A stretch of 54,433 nucleotides of DNA from Muribaculaceae bacterium (GTDB taxonomy: Bacteria; Bacteroidota; Bacteroidia; Bacteroidales; Muribaculaceae): positions 1 to 54,433 of the forward strand of contig WGUO01000023.1 in NCBI GenBank assembly GCA_014867205.1. Direction: 5' to 3'. A program made the position numbers and the translations under genes. Below the pieces are notes generated by a model. The model worked only from the letters and a program-made list of their open reading frames with translations. It did not search any database and was not told where the DNA came from. Of the stretch, positions 42,719 through 50,846 are shown in pieces (the first letter of the stretch is position 1; every line of letters begins with the position of its first letter).

Positions 42719-43446
42719 AGCCCGTCGTCGCTGCGCAGCAGTCTCACCGACTCGCCGTAGCGGCTCTCGCGCAGGAACGACATCTCCAGCCGGCCGACCT
42801 GAGTCTCGTCCATTTCGGCGAGAGTGTACTGGTTAAGCAGCATCGACACATAGCGCACCGTGTTGACATGCCGGTAGAAGTCGAGGTCGGAATATCTGAA
42901 GGTATAGTCCAGGGCTGGGGCCGTCGCGCGGATCGCACCGCGTGGCGGCTCTCCCTCGTATGTGGCGGGGAGTATTGTCCTGTGCTTTCCGGGACGCGCT
43001 ATGGGACACTGCCGCCCGGTTATCATCGAGGGGGCAAGCGAGAGATGGCTCAGCCCGGCGTTCTCGCGGGTCCCGGTGTTGAGCACCATCCATACCGATG
43101 TGGCGTAGCCGAGCGGATTCCCTGACGCGTCAGAGACCATGAAGTTGCGCACGGAGAACTGCCGGTTCCACACCTCGACCCAGGTCGTGATGCTGTAGTT
43201 CTCGTTGACTTGCGGATAACGCTCCATCTCGATCGCTATGCGCGACAGCACCCAGCCGCAGCCTCGGGCCTCCATGGCCGGATTCCCGATGCCGAGTGAG
43301 TTGGCATGAGCCGTGGCTATGTCGATTATCTTCGACGTAAGAAGCGGCAGCGACATCTCCCTCTCGGCGTTGGTCTCGCCTGCCGAGAGAAAGAATTTCT
43401 GTCTGAATTCCGCGCCCGCAGGCACGGCTGTTTCCTTATCCTGCAT
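42631..43446 (-). CDS. Acyl-ACP thioesterase
   Basis: The protein has 271 residues from ATG 43444-43446. The open frame extends 71 codons further upstream, but that part lies antisense-like over the next gene and has no homologous look. It has the double hot-dog of FatA-type acyl-ACP thioesterases: a first domain with EMERYPQVNENYSITTWVEVW and RNFMVSDASGNPLGYATSVW, and a second with YTFRYSDLDFYRHVNTVRYV, where the conserved Asp, His and Asn occur. It releases free fatty acids from ACP. It is in an operon 5 bp after the preceding lipoprotein gene and overlaps the RND pump gene at its 3' end. Confidence 0.88.
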   Translation of the reverse strand: MQDKETAVPAGAEFRQKFFLSAGETNAEREMSLPLLTSKIIDIATAHANSLGIGNPAMEARGCGWVLSRIAIEMERYPQVNENYSITTWVEVWNRQFSVRNFMVSDASGNPLGYATSVWMVLNTGTRENAGLSHLSLAPSMITGRQCPIARPGKHRTILPATYEGEPPRGAIRATAPALDYTFRYSDLDFYRHVNTVRYVSMLLNQYTLAEMDETQVGRLEMSFLRESRYGESVRLLRSDDGLQTSFALSDAADGTALFFAVVERRPRIFS

Positions 43447-43451
43447 ACCGG

Positions 43452-44012
43452 TCAGAGCATCTTGAGCAGGTCGGCCGGCTTGAGTTTTCGTGCCTCGGCA
43501 GCAGGTATCGCCAGTATCCGGTATTCGGTCACACGAGCGCCGGGTATGATGGCGGCCTTCAGTTCCTCGGGAGTTGGCACTGTCTTGAGGGCGCTGTATT
43601 CCTCGAAGGTAAACTTTGTGAACACGGAGTTCTCGCTTATGCCCTGGCGGTTGAGCCACCAGCCCTCGCCCACCTCGACGGGTGCCGATGCCGGAGTGAT
43701 GTCGGTCGGCGCCGGATAGTACTGCAGGTTGCCGTCAGGGCCGAGCGTGACGGCGACATTGTTGGCGTAATCGCCGCTCATCTTGAAGAGAGTGGCCTTG
43801 GCGCGTGCCAGGTGCGGACGCGAGTTCATCTCGTTGCCGGGCTTGAGCGTCGGCTCCGGAGTGTCGGTCCTGGACTCATCCGACCCGTTAGTCACTGTTG
43901 TAGTTGACGTCGATGTGGAAGTCGAGGTCGAGGTCGACGTTCCGTTGGTCTTGGGCGAGCACGCGCAGACAAGTGCCATCAGCGCGGGAGCCAGAAAATA
44001 AACTTTTTTCAT
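43452..44012 (-). CDS. Lipoprotein with Ser/Thr dipeptide repeat linker
   Basis: This 186-residue protein has a lipoprotein signal ending LVCAC (Cys18). It is followed by a low-complexity linker of Thr-Ser dipeptides (about residues 24-42), encoded by GTCGAG-type hexamer repeats on the plus strand. The mature domain carries GEGWWLNRQGISENSVFTKFTFEEYSAL and is followed by TVPTPEELKAAIIPGARVTEYRILAIPA. It resembles conserved Bacteroidales lipoproteins of unknown role. The linker probably holds the domain away from the membrane and may be O-glycosylated. Operon with acyl-ACP thioesterase. Confidence 0.78.
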   Translation of the reverse strand: MKKVYFLAPALMALVCACSPKTNGTSTSTSTSTSTSTTTVTNGSDESRTDTPEPTLKPGNEMNSRPHLARAKATLFKMSGDYANNVAVTLGPDGNLQYYPAPTDITPASAPVEVGEGWWLNRQGISENSVFTKFTFEEYSALKTVPTPEELKAAIIPGARVTEYRILAIPAAEARKLKPADLLKML

Positions 44013-44150
44013 ATCTTAGATTTTGATTGTTCAGTATTACGGTTGAAATTCAGTCTTTATATTTCCTGTATAATGGACGATACATGCGTCTGGTCAACGA
44101 TTCCTCTCCATACATCACCATATTCTGATTGCGAATCAGTCCATAATATT

Positions 44151-44177
44151 AAAGGGCTGATACATCGTCAGCCCTTT
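44151..44177. terminator. Intrinsic terminator
   Basis: AAAGGGCTGA (44151-44160) and TCAGCCCTTT (44168-44177) form a perfect 10-bp stem with a 7-nt loop. It lies 28 bp past the stop of the 54-residue protein gene on the minus strand, between it and the lipoprotein gene. Confidence 0.75.
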
Positions 44178-44204
44178 CTATGGTTAAATCAGGAATATTG
44201 TTTG

Positions 44205-44369
44205 TCATTTCCAAATGACATTAAATTGACTCAATGAATCACGCGAACGCTCAATTGCGGCCACGTCACTTTCATTAAGATTGCCGGTAGCAATTCTCAC
44301 AACCGTCTGGCGTATCTTTGCACTTGTGGCAACCGATACGGGAGCTGTATTTTTCTTAAATCCCAACAT
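44205..44369 (-). CDS. 54-residue hypothetical protein
   Basis: The protein has 54 residues from ATG 44367-44369. The frame is open for 27 more codons, but the predicted promoter lies within that part, so the short form is the real one. The sequence (MLGFKKNTAPVSVATSAKIR ... TGNLNESDVAAIERSRDSLS) looks like a folded small protein: a helix, then NESDVAAIERSRDSL as a second helix, ending NVIWK. It carries a perfect promoter (44397-44428) and a terminator, so it is a small independent gene. No family recognised. Confidence 0.65.
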   Translation of the reverse strand: MLGFKKNTAPVSVATSAKIRQTVVRIATGNLNESDVAAIERSRDSLSQFNVIWK

Positions 44370-44396
44370 GGCTATAACTATTTTGTGATTACTCTG

Positions 44397-44428
44397 CAAA
44401 TATATGACAAAATTCTTAATCCCACAAA
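44397..44428 (-). promoter_or_regulatory. Canonical promoter of the 54-residue protein gene
   Basis: The minus strand reads TTTG at 44428-44425, a 20-bp spacer and TATATTTG at 44404-44397. This is a full match to the Bacteroidetes promoter consensus. It lies about 28 bp upstream of ATG 44369. Confidence 0.75.
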
Positions 44429-44522
44429 TATTAAATTGGGAATCATCCATCTCATCTTATAATAAGAACGCTACAGGTCATAGAATGTTGTGATAAGACT
44501 CTCCGACGCTCATGCGCATAAA

Positions 44523-44552
44523 AAAAGCGGGCGCCGTGTGGCGTCCGCTTTT
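44523..44552 (-). terminator. Intrinsic terminator of the 470-residue secreted-protein gene
   Basis: AAAAGCGGGCGCC (44523-44535) and GGCGTCCGCTTTT (44540-44552) form a 13-bp stem (one G-T pair) with a 4-nt loop. An A-run on the plus side becomes a T-run on the minus strand. It follows the stop at 44573. Confidence 0.85.
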
Positions 44553-44572
44553 CATTATGGGGATTGGTTTGA

Positions 44573-45985
44573 TTACTTAACGATAACCTTCGAAGTCTTG
44601 TTGCCCTGCTTAACGATTACGAGCTCGCCTGCTGCGGGGTTAACAACTTCCATACCCTGGAGGTTGAAGAAACGCTTGGGAGCATTCTCAACATCGCTGA
44701 TGACACCCTCAACACCTGCTACACTAACAGGAAGAGTGATTGTAGACTCCATCGGGATGGGCTGCTCATTGCCATTAATCCACTGCTCTGTAACTTCTGC
44801 GAAGATACCCGAGTACTGTACGCGGCAGTTGGGAAGAGTGAGTGTCTTGCCATCTGCTCCAACAGTCGAAAGGGGATAGTCCATATCTGCGAAGTCATAG
44901 TACATATCCTCGATAGTGCTTCCAAGCATGAAGTGATACTTGCCCTCGAGGTTTGTGCAGTATACAGGCGAGCCTACTGTCTCATCATTGTCGTATCCGG
45001 ACAGGATGAAAGGATATACGGCAACTGTGGTCATAGGAACGAGCTCACCATCGTTGTTCTCCACCTCCTCGGTGATAATCTCAAATGCGATGTTTCCGGG
45101 AACGTTGAGTGTATTGAACTGTGCATAAGGAGTGCCGGTTCCATAAGGATTCTCAAGCAGGAAGAGCTTGTCATTAGCCTTATTACGCTTGCAGGGAACA
45201 CTGTATGAGCCTAACGACTGTCCCTCATTGCAAGTAGCACGCACCCAGCCATCCTCAAGTGTGGCATTGCCAACTGACTCCCACTCGTCTGCCACGATGT
45301 CCAGATAACTGTCGGCATACTCGATCTCTACAGTATCAAACCAGTTCTGGTATTTCCACATCCAACCGTTATTTGTGCCCTGCATCGAAGGGATTGTCAC
45401 TGTAAACTGGTTTAACAGCGGAGCGAAGAATCCTTTCTCGGCGACTCTTACCTTTTCTCCCGTCGCGGAATAGGTAAGCTCCACGCCATCGGGAACATAC
45501 TCAAACTCGATATAGGGAATCTTGGCACTGGTCTCGGCATCCTCTGTATAGAGGGTCATCATCTCGTTGTAGTAACTGTTCATCACGATAGGCTGCTCGT
45601 AGACACGGATAGTACCCGCTGTCTCGTTGAAGAGCGCACGAATCGGATATGAATAGAAGATACCATACAGAGTACAGTTCTCTCCATGCTCGTCACCATC
45701 CTGGGCTCCGTTCATCAGAACGGTAAGTACCTGATGATGCTCGCCGCCGTCATCTCCCGAAGAACGGTTAATCGCATGATAGAGATATGTGTCAAGCACA
45801 TCTGCCGGGGCAATTGCCTCACGCTGGGGAGCCTTCTGCATGTCAGATGCAGACACGACCATCTCTGAGGACACTGTCATCATTTCTTTGCTCATTGTGG
45901 TAGCCTTGGTTGTAGCAAGGTCTACATTGGCGTAAGCTGAAACGCTTACCGCAGCTGCGAGAGCTAAAGAGTAAACTTTCTTCAT
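44573..45985 (-). CDS. Secreted protein with C-terminal sorting-like motif
   Basis: This 470-residue protein has a signal peptide (1-19, cleavage near AYA-NVD). The body is beta-rich with many aromatic and acidic residues and no catalytic motif I can identify. The last ~33 residues (RFFNLQGMEVVNPAAGELVI ... SKVIVK) form a C-terminal motif shared in shape with the C10 protease next door (YYSLQGVRIMNPEKGQLVIR ... TRMIFK). It is similar to sorting-type C-termini of secreted Bacteroidales proteins. It therefore probably uses the same export or surface-anchoring route. It has its own promoter and terminator. Confidence 0.78.
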   Translation of the reverse strand: MKKVYSLALAAAVSVSAYANVDLATTKATTMSKEMMTVSSEMVVSASDMQKAPQREAIAPADVLDTYLYHAINRSSGDDGGEHHQVLTVLMNGAQDGDEHGENCTLYGIFYSYPIRALFNETAGTIRVYEQPIVMNSYYNEMMTLYTEDAETSAKIPYIEFEYVPDGVELTYSATGEKVRVAEKGFFAPLLNQFTVTIPSMQGTNNGWMWKYQNWFDTVEIEYADSYLDIVADEWESVGNATLEDGWVRATCNEGQSLGSYSVPCKRNKANDKLFLLENPYGTGTPYAQFNTLNVPGNIAFEIITEEVENNDGELVPMTTVAVYPFILSGYDNDETVGSPVYCTNLEGKYHFMLGSTIEDMYYDFADMDYPLSTVGADGKTLTLPNCRVQYSGIFAEVTEQWINGNEQPIPMESTITLPVSVAGVEGVISDVENAPKRFFNLQGMEVVNPAAGELVIVKQGNKTSKVIVK

Positions 45986-46096
45986 ACTTCTAATTGTTTG
46001 ATTAAACTTTATTTATTTTATTCCGATTTATTCAACTATTGAATCAACCTAAACAAGTCTCGGCTCTTGATTTCTGATTTCTCAATACCGATAGTG

Positions 46097-46127
46097 CAAA
46101 ATTACAAAAAAAAATTAAATCTGCAAA
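46097..46127 (-). promoter_or_regulatory. Canonical promoter of the 470-residue secreted-protein gene
   Basis: The minus strand reads TTTG at 46127-46124, a 19-bp spacer and TAATTTTG at 46104-46097, a full consensus match. The leader to ATG 45985 is about 105 nt. The gap 45986-46324 also contains the terminator of the C10 protease gene and AT-rich DNA with no gene. Confidence 0.75.
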
Positions 46128-46265
46128 TATTAAATAATTTTTTTTGATTTTTCAAGATGTTTAGGAAAGAAATGCTAATAAACCCTCTTCCCTTATTGCC
46201 ATTTTAATTCTTTAGGATGCAGACATGTTGACTTATCTTTTTTATTTCCCGGCATTCGAAAAAAA

Positions 46266-46297
46266 CAGAATGACGACCCTCTGGAGTCGTCATTCTG
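46266..46297 (-). terminator. Intrinsic terminator of the C10 protease gene
   Basis: CAGAATGACGAC (46266-46277) and GTCGTCATTCTG (46286-46297) form a perfect 12-bp stem with an 8-nt loop. On the minus strand it is followed by TTTTTTT (46265-46259). It lies 28 bp after the stop at 46325. Confidence 0.88.
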
Positions 46298-46324
46298 CCT
46301 TATGTTCCGGTGTCGTACCTTCGA

Positions 46325-48763
46325 TTATTTGAAAATCATTCGTGTCACATTGCCGCCTGCCTTACGGATCACAAGCTGGCCTTTCTCCGGATTCATGATG
46401 CGCACACCCTGAAGGCTGTAGTACTCGCACTCAGCGTCAGAATCATCAATTACCGAGTCTACGCCAAGACCCTCGGCAAAGCCAAGCAGAATGTAACCGA
46501 GACTGTTCTTTCCCCTGCTGTCTGTGTAGTAGGCACGGATTCTATATACTGTATTGTGGTTGACATCTGCGAAATTGTGCTTGACATCCACTTCCATCTT
46601 CTCCCCCTCTCCGGCGAACGGAATGTCGAAATAGAGGTTATTGTCCCACAGTTTCCATGAGCCGTCTGAAGGATCATACTCGTTCACGGCAAGCATCACA
46701 CTCTTGTCAAGGTATCCCCTCTTGACGGTATAGTCAAAGTTTACCGTAACGTCATTGCTGTCTACCACATAGACATCCTTGAACGTGCGTTTTCCGACCA
46801 TATGGCTCTTCTGGGTGGCGCCTTCCACTGAGAGATCATCAAGAGTGACCTCCAGCGTTCCGGACACATACTCCATCTCATAATCGCCGAATGAGCCGAT
46901 AAGTTCACCTGTACCCGCGTCATATAGCTGCAGAGTGTATGTACCCATACCTGTCTCTGTGGCATCGGGAGCCGAGGTCACCAAAATAGGAGACTCCTTG
47001 AGAAGTTCCTCGCCCGGGTTGACCGAGAGCAGCATGTAGTCTCCACGATACTGCACCTTCCCGTTGCGGTAAAGGGCAGGATAGTAGCATACCGTAAGGG
47101 GAATGTCAGTCTTGTTCCTCACAGTGCTCGACAGCATGAAGTTTCTTCCCATGTATAGGGGCGAGACGATTTCAGACTTCTCAAACTCGAGCTGCTTCAC
47201 ATTCACGTTCTCGACAGTGACATTGCCGTTCGATACAGTGATGAAGCAATAGTTTGAGCTGCCCCATTCGCATATCATAGGTATCCACGGCGCGGTCTCA
47301 TCTGAATATGAGCGGCTGGCTGCCGTAACCTTGTAGCGTCCGTCGGGAAGAGTGGCAGGCAGCTCAACCACCGGATTGACTGATTCTGTCGTGTAATATC
47401 TATAAAGAGACAATGAAATCTTGGACATGCCATGAACCTCTCCGTTAGAGCACAGTTCACCGGCCACGTTGGCGACATTCTCGCCGGTCTCGGCATTGTC
47501 AATGATTGCTCCGGCCACAACACTTATGTCATGCCAGCAGCCATTACCCCAGCCGCCTGGATTCGCATCAATGGCACGGAATGTCAGATATCCGTTAGAA
47601 TAAGAGCCTGCCAGTGATCCGTAAATCCTCATTTTGTCGTTTGTATCACGGACCGAGCCCTCTACCGGACGGCGCATCCCGAGGACTATGCCCTGACTGT
47701 AACTGAATCCACCTTCTGCACCGCCGATTCCCTGAGTCTCGGGATTGAGGGCATCCAGCAGATAATAACCGTCTGATACACCTCCCCATCCCCAGTTGAA
47801 GTGAAAATAGCCGTTGCCGTCATAGCCGTCACACACAAACGAATGGCCACCCGAATTTGAGCTGCCGTCATAGATTACGGGGCCGCAATTCTTCAGGTTG
47901 TCATAGATCATCTGCGTCCATGCTACCGGTGAATAAAATTGACGCTCAACATACTGCATTCCGGCATCGTATTTAAAGTGATCGATGGCGGCATTCACAA
48001 TCTTATAGCTCTGCGCACCCGATGAGTCCCTGCCATATGACATCTCGACTCCATAGCCGCATGCCTTCATGAGATAGGCGACTGCCGCTGCCTGTGCCTC
48101 ATTGTAGGAACCGGGAAGATATTCATTCAGCATGTTGTCCCAGTCGAATGACTGACGTGTGAGTTGAAGTGTGCGGGTGACTCCATTGTCGTTGTAGCGA
48201 ATTGTACCTTTGCCCTTGGCCGGATACTTGAAGTAGTTCATCACCTGGGCAAATGATGTGGCGACACACCCTGTAGGGGCCTTGGCGCCGCCCACCTCCG
48301 GAGCCTCGTCGTTATATGGGGCATCCTGATTCCAGCGAGTGGTAAGCAGAGGCGCTATCGCAGTCATCTCCGCAGGCGCATAGAGTCTGTTGTCAAATGC
48401 CCGTCCGCTCGATGAGACGGACTCAACTTTTCTGCCGAGTTCATTCAGCCACCATTCCAACGAGGGGGGCAGATTGTCCACATCAATTGTGCCTGTATCT
48501 GAATATCCCAAGACTGGAGCTGCCATATCATCTGCGCTGAGGATTGAGAAACCGGCCCCGTCTGCCGGCACAAATATGTAGGCCGAGGCATTGCCATTGT
48601 CCATGCGTAGCGTCTTTGCAAGAGTTAAAGATGAACGGGACCTGGTTATCCCGGCTGAATTCCCGGACACTCTCTGAAGTGCCTGTTCCGGACTTATCGG
48701 GGCTGCTTCCGCACTGAGGGCCATGACTGCCGCAGTCACCGATAATGCGATAATCTTCTTCAT
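46325..48763 (-). CDS. C10-family (streptopain-like) cysteine protease, secreted
   Basis: This 812-residue secreted protease has a signal peptide (1-20). A Spi-type inhibitory propeptide region follows (about 22-115, with AYIFVPADGAGFSILSADD). The catalytic domain carries the nucleophile Cys166 in KAPTGCVATSFAQVMNYF, His307 in SNSGGHSFVCDGYD, and the conserved FHFNWGWGGVSDGYY. Streptopain is about 400 residues. The extra ~470 residues here are beta-sandwich-like modules ending in a sorting-type motif (YYSLQGVRIMNPEKGQLVIR). It likely degrades host or dietary protein at the cell surface. It lies directly after the SusC/SusD genes. Confidence 0.92.
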   Translation of the reverse strand: MKKIIALSVTAAVMALSAEAAPISPEQALQRVSGNSAGITRSRSSLTLAKTLRMDNGNASAYIFVPADGAGFSILSADDMAAPVLGYSDTGTIDVDNLPPSLEWWLNELGRKVESVSSSGRAFDNRLYAPAEMTAIAPLLTTRWNQDAPYNDEAPEVGGAKAPTGCVATSFAQVMNYFKYPAKGKGTIRYNDNGVTRTLQLTRQSFDWDNMLNEYLPGSYNEAQAAAVAYLMKACGYGVEMSYGRDSSGAQSYKIVNAAIDHFKYDAGMQYVERQFYSPVAWTQMIYDNLKNCGPVIYDGSSNSGGHSFVCDGYDGNGYFHFNWGWGGVSDGYYLLDALNPETQGIGGAEGGFSYSQGIVLGMRRPVEGSVRDTNDKMRIYGSLAGSYSNGYLTFRAIDANPGGWGNGCWHDISVVAGAIIDNAETGENVANVAGELCSNGEVHGMSKISLSLYRYYTTESVNPVVELPATLPDGRYKVTAASRSYSDETAPWIPMICEWGSSNYCFITVSNGNVTVENVNVKQLEFEKSEIVSPLYMGRNFMLSSTVRNKTDIPLTVCYYPALYRNGKVQYRGDYMLLSVNPGEELLKESPILVTSAPDATETGMGTYTLQLYDAGTGELIGSFGDYEMEYVSGTLEVTLDDLSVEGATQKSHMVGKRTFKDVYVVDSNDVTVNFDYTVKRGYLDKSVMLAVNEYDPSDGSWKLWDNNLYFDIPFAGEGEKMEVDVKHNFADVNHNTVYRIRAYYTDSRGKNSLGYILLGFAEGLGVDSVIDDSDAECEYYSLQGVRIMNPEKGQLVIRKAGGNVTRMIFK

Positions 48764-48864
48764 ATGTTACAAGTTTAGTTTCGCGGTATATGACGATGTT
48801 TTGATTGTGAGGCGAGATTCAAATAAAGAAATCAAGTCCTCCGCCTTCACAATCACAAAATAAG

Positions 48865-48872
48865 CAAATTTA
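48865..48872 (-). promoter_or_regulatory. Putative -7 box of the C10 protease gene
   Basis: The minus strand reads TAAATTTG at 48872-48865, about 100 bp upstream of the ATG at 48763. It lies just downstream of the susD terminator. No TTTG is seen at the usual -33 distance. Confidence 0.45.
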
Positions 48873-48887
48873 CTCGAAATATGCAAA

Positions 48888-48923
48888 AAAAGTTCCCGAC
48901 ATCTTGTGATTTCGGGAACTTTT
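48888..48923 (-). terminator. Intrinsic terminator of the susC-susD operon
   Basis: AAAAGTTCCCGA (48888-48899) and TCGGGAACTTTT (48912-48923) form a perfect 12-bp stem. On the minus strand a T-run of seven follows the stem (48891-48885). It lies 36 bp after the susD stop, so the protease gene is a separate transcription unit or receives read-through only. Confidence 0.88.
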
Positions 48924-48958
48924 ATATGTAATTGCGGGATTATTTCACGCAATTGAAT

Positions 48959-50815
48959 TTACTTGATAGTCTTAAGCAGACTTATATCGATTGCCTTGTT
49001 ATACTGAGTCTCGGCATTGGGTAACATATAGCGCCATCCGTTGCTGTACTTGGTCGAGTAGTAGTTCTGCAGTGCGGCCTCATCCATGCCCGCGAGCTGA
49101 CCCGGAGGAATATTGCCCGAAGTGGGATCGTTTGCCACCCATGCGCGGCGTACACGCTCCACGTTCCAACGCTTCAGGTCAGAGAAGTTGAAGCCTTCAC
49201 CCCAAAGCTCGATACGGCGGGTCAAGCGGATCTCCTCAAGAAGTTCATTTCCGGAAGTCTTGCAGACATAACCCGGGATACGGTTTTGGTTAAGCTCGGT
49301 CAGCGCAGCCTTTGCAAGGCCCTCATGACCCATCATAAACTCAGCCTCAGCCTCCGTAAGCACCATCTCGGAGCAACGCATCCACGGCATCTGCATGTTT
49401 CCATACATCGGGGTTGCCCAAAACTTCATAGAGGCTCCGAAATTGATAGGAGTGATTGATATGAAGATGTTCTGGCCGTTGGCATCCTTGCCCATCGGGA
49501 TTTCCTTCTTCGCGTTCTTCTGCTGATAGAGAACTCGGTGGAAGTTAAAGAGGTTGTCTGTATTAAGTTCCTTTGACTCCATCAGAGACTTGTCACCACT
49601 GAACACATTCGTATAGTAATCATGCAGCCACCATGCTATGCAGTTAAGCATTCCGATACCGTTCTCCGGGTCCTTGTTGTAGGCGGACGATATGTTCATG
49701 TTTAGGAAGTTGTCGGGATCAACTGCCTTCGGATTCCAGAACGAATCCTCCTTCAGTTTGCCACGGTTATTGGATCTCGGAACATCATTCAGCTTGTCGG
49801 GAGTCCAATAGAACTTGCGTCGCGAGTCGTTGGGATCAAGCTTGTTGTAGAGGTCAAGGTTGATTGCACCCGAGCCTACGCCCCAGTTATAGATATACTG
49901 GCCGTTGGCCGCGAAGTGTGTTCCCCATGACCAATAGTAAGGATAATCCATGGTATTCTGCATACTCCAGATTGTCTCGCTGTTGTCCTGGAAGAAACCG
50001 GCAAACTGCTCTGTCTCCGACATTACGGATGTGCCTTCGCGAGCCGCCTTGGCATGTTCTGAGGCTGTTGCCCAGTCATGCTTGAGAAGGGCTGCGCGAG
50101 CCCATTCACCATGAGCCACATTGGCATTCACCTGATAGGTTGCCTCTCGGGCGACATTGCTGATCTCAAAAAGTTTGATGGCCTCCTCAAGGTCAGAATA
50201 GATCAGGTCAAGAACCTGATTCATCTTTACCAGAGGCTTGGTCTCGGCCGAGTTGTCGGTCCTGAGAACGATACAGTAGGCCTCACCGTTATCAGAATCC
50301 TCCCAGCGCTGACCGAAGTACCAGAGCAGGCGGATGTAGCTGTGGGCACGCATGGTGAGTGCCTGTGCCTTGTATGAAAGCACCTCATTCGAGAGGTTCT
50401 TCGTATCTTCTGATGTACCTGAGATGTTTGTGATCAGATAATTGGAGAGGTTGATGATGTTGTAGTAGTAGTCCCAGGGATACGCGACATTGTACGAGTT
50501 CGGCTGAGTCATATACTTCCATGTATCGATCATGTCATTGTAGAGGTAACATGTATAGTCTGCTCCGCCGGCCTCGCCGTTGCAGGTGTTGATGGTTGCC
50601 TCTCCGACATTCTGGTTCCACTCAAGACCCTTGTATTGGGTATTCATCGCAAGATATATACCCTCCATGAGAGATTTCGCAACCGTCGCATCCTCAAGCT
50701 TGTCAGATGTGATGTCGGTCTTCGGGGTATAATCAAGGTAGTCGCTGCTGCAGGATCCGAGCATGCTGCCGGCGGCCAGAGCCGCTGCCGCGAAATATAA
50801 TGATTTAAATTTCAT
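48959..50815 (-). CDS. SusD/RagB-family outer-membrane lipoprotein
   Basis: The protein has 618 residues from ATG 50813-50815; a TTG four codons upstream is not used. The lipoprotein signal ends SMLGSC (Cys21), followed by SSDYLDYTPKTDITSD, the typical SusD N-terminus. TPR-like helices (YKAQALTMRAHSYIRLLWYFG) and the C-terminal signature EEIRLTRRIELWGEGFNFSDLKRW are clear. It forms the ligand-binding lid of the SusC transporter encoded 31 bp upstream. The ligand cannot be read from sequence; the adjoining protease and lack of glycoside hydrolases favour peptides or glycoprotein over plain polysaccharide. Confidence 0.95.
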   Translation of the reverse strand: MKFKSLYFAAAALAAGSMLGSCSSDYLDYTPKTDITSDKLEDATVAKSLMEGIYLAMNTQYKGLEWNQNVGEATINTCNGEAGGADYTCYLYNDMIDTWKYMTQPNSYNVAYPWDYYYNIINLSNYLITNISGTSEDTKNLSNEVLSYKAQALTMRAHSYIRLLWYFGQRWEDSDNGEAYCIVLRTDNSAETKPLVKMNQVLDLIYSDLEEAIKLFEISNVAREATYQVNANVAHGEWARAALLKHDWATASEHAKAAREGTSVMSETEQFAGFFQDNSETIWSMQNTMDYPYYWSWGTHFAANGQYIYNWGVGSGAINLDLYNKLDPNDSRRKFYWTPDKLNDVPRSNNRGKLKEDSFWNPKAVDPDNFLNMNISSAYNKDPENGIGMLNCIAWWLHDYYTNVFSGDKSLMESKELNTDNLFNFHRVLYQQKNAKKEIPMGKDANGQNIFISITPINFGASMKFWATPMYGNMQMPWMRCSEMVLTEAEAEFMMGHEGLAKAALTELNQNRIPGYVCKTSGNELLEEIRLTRRIELWGEGFNFSDLKRWNVERVRRAWVANDPTSGNIPPGQLAGMDEAALQNYYSTKYSNGWRYMLPNAETQYNKAIDISLLKTIK

Positions 50816-50846
50816 GTTGATAATCAAATTTAGTTAACAGAATTGA

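Noticed and set aside
43447..43659. 71-codon upstream extension of the acyl-ACP thioesterase
   Set aside because: It overlaps the 3' part of the lipoprotein gene in another frame on the same strand and has Arg-rich shadow composition; ATG 43446 fits a 5-bp operon gap.
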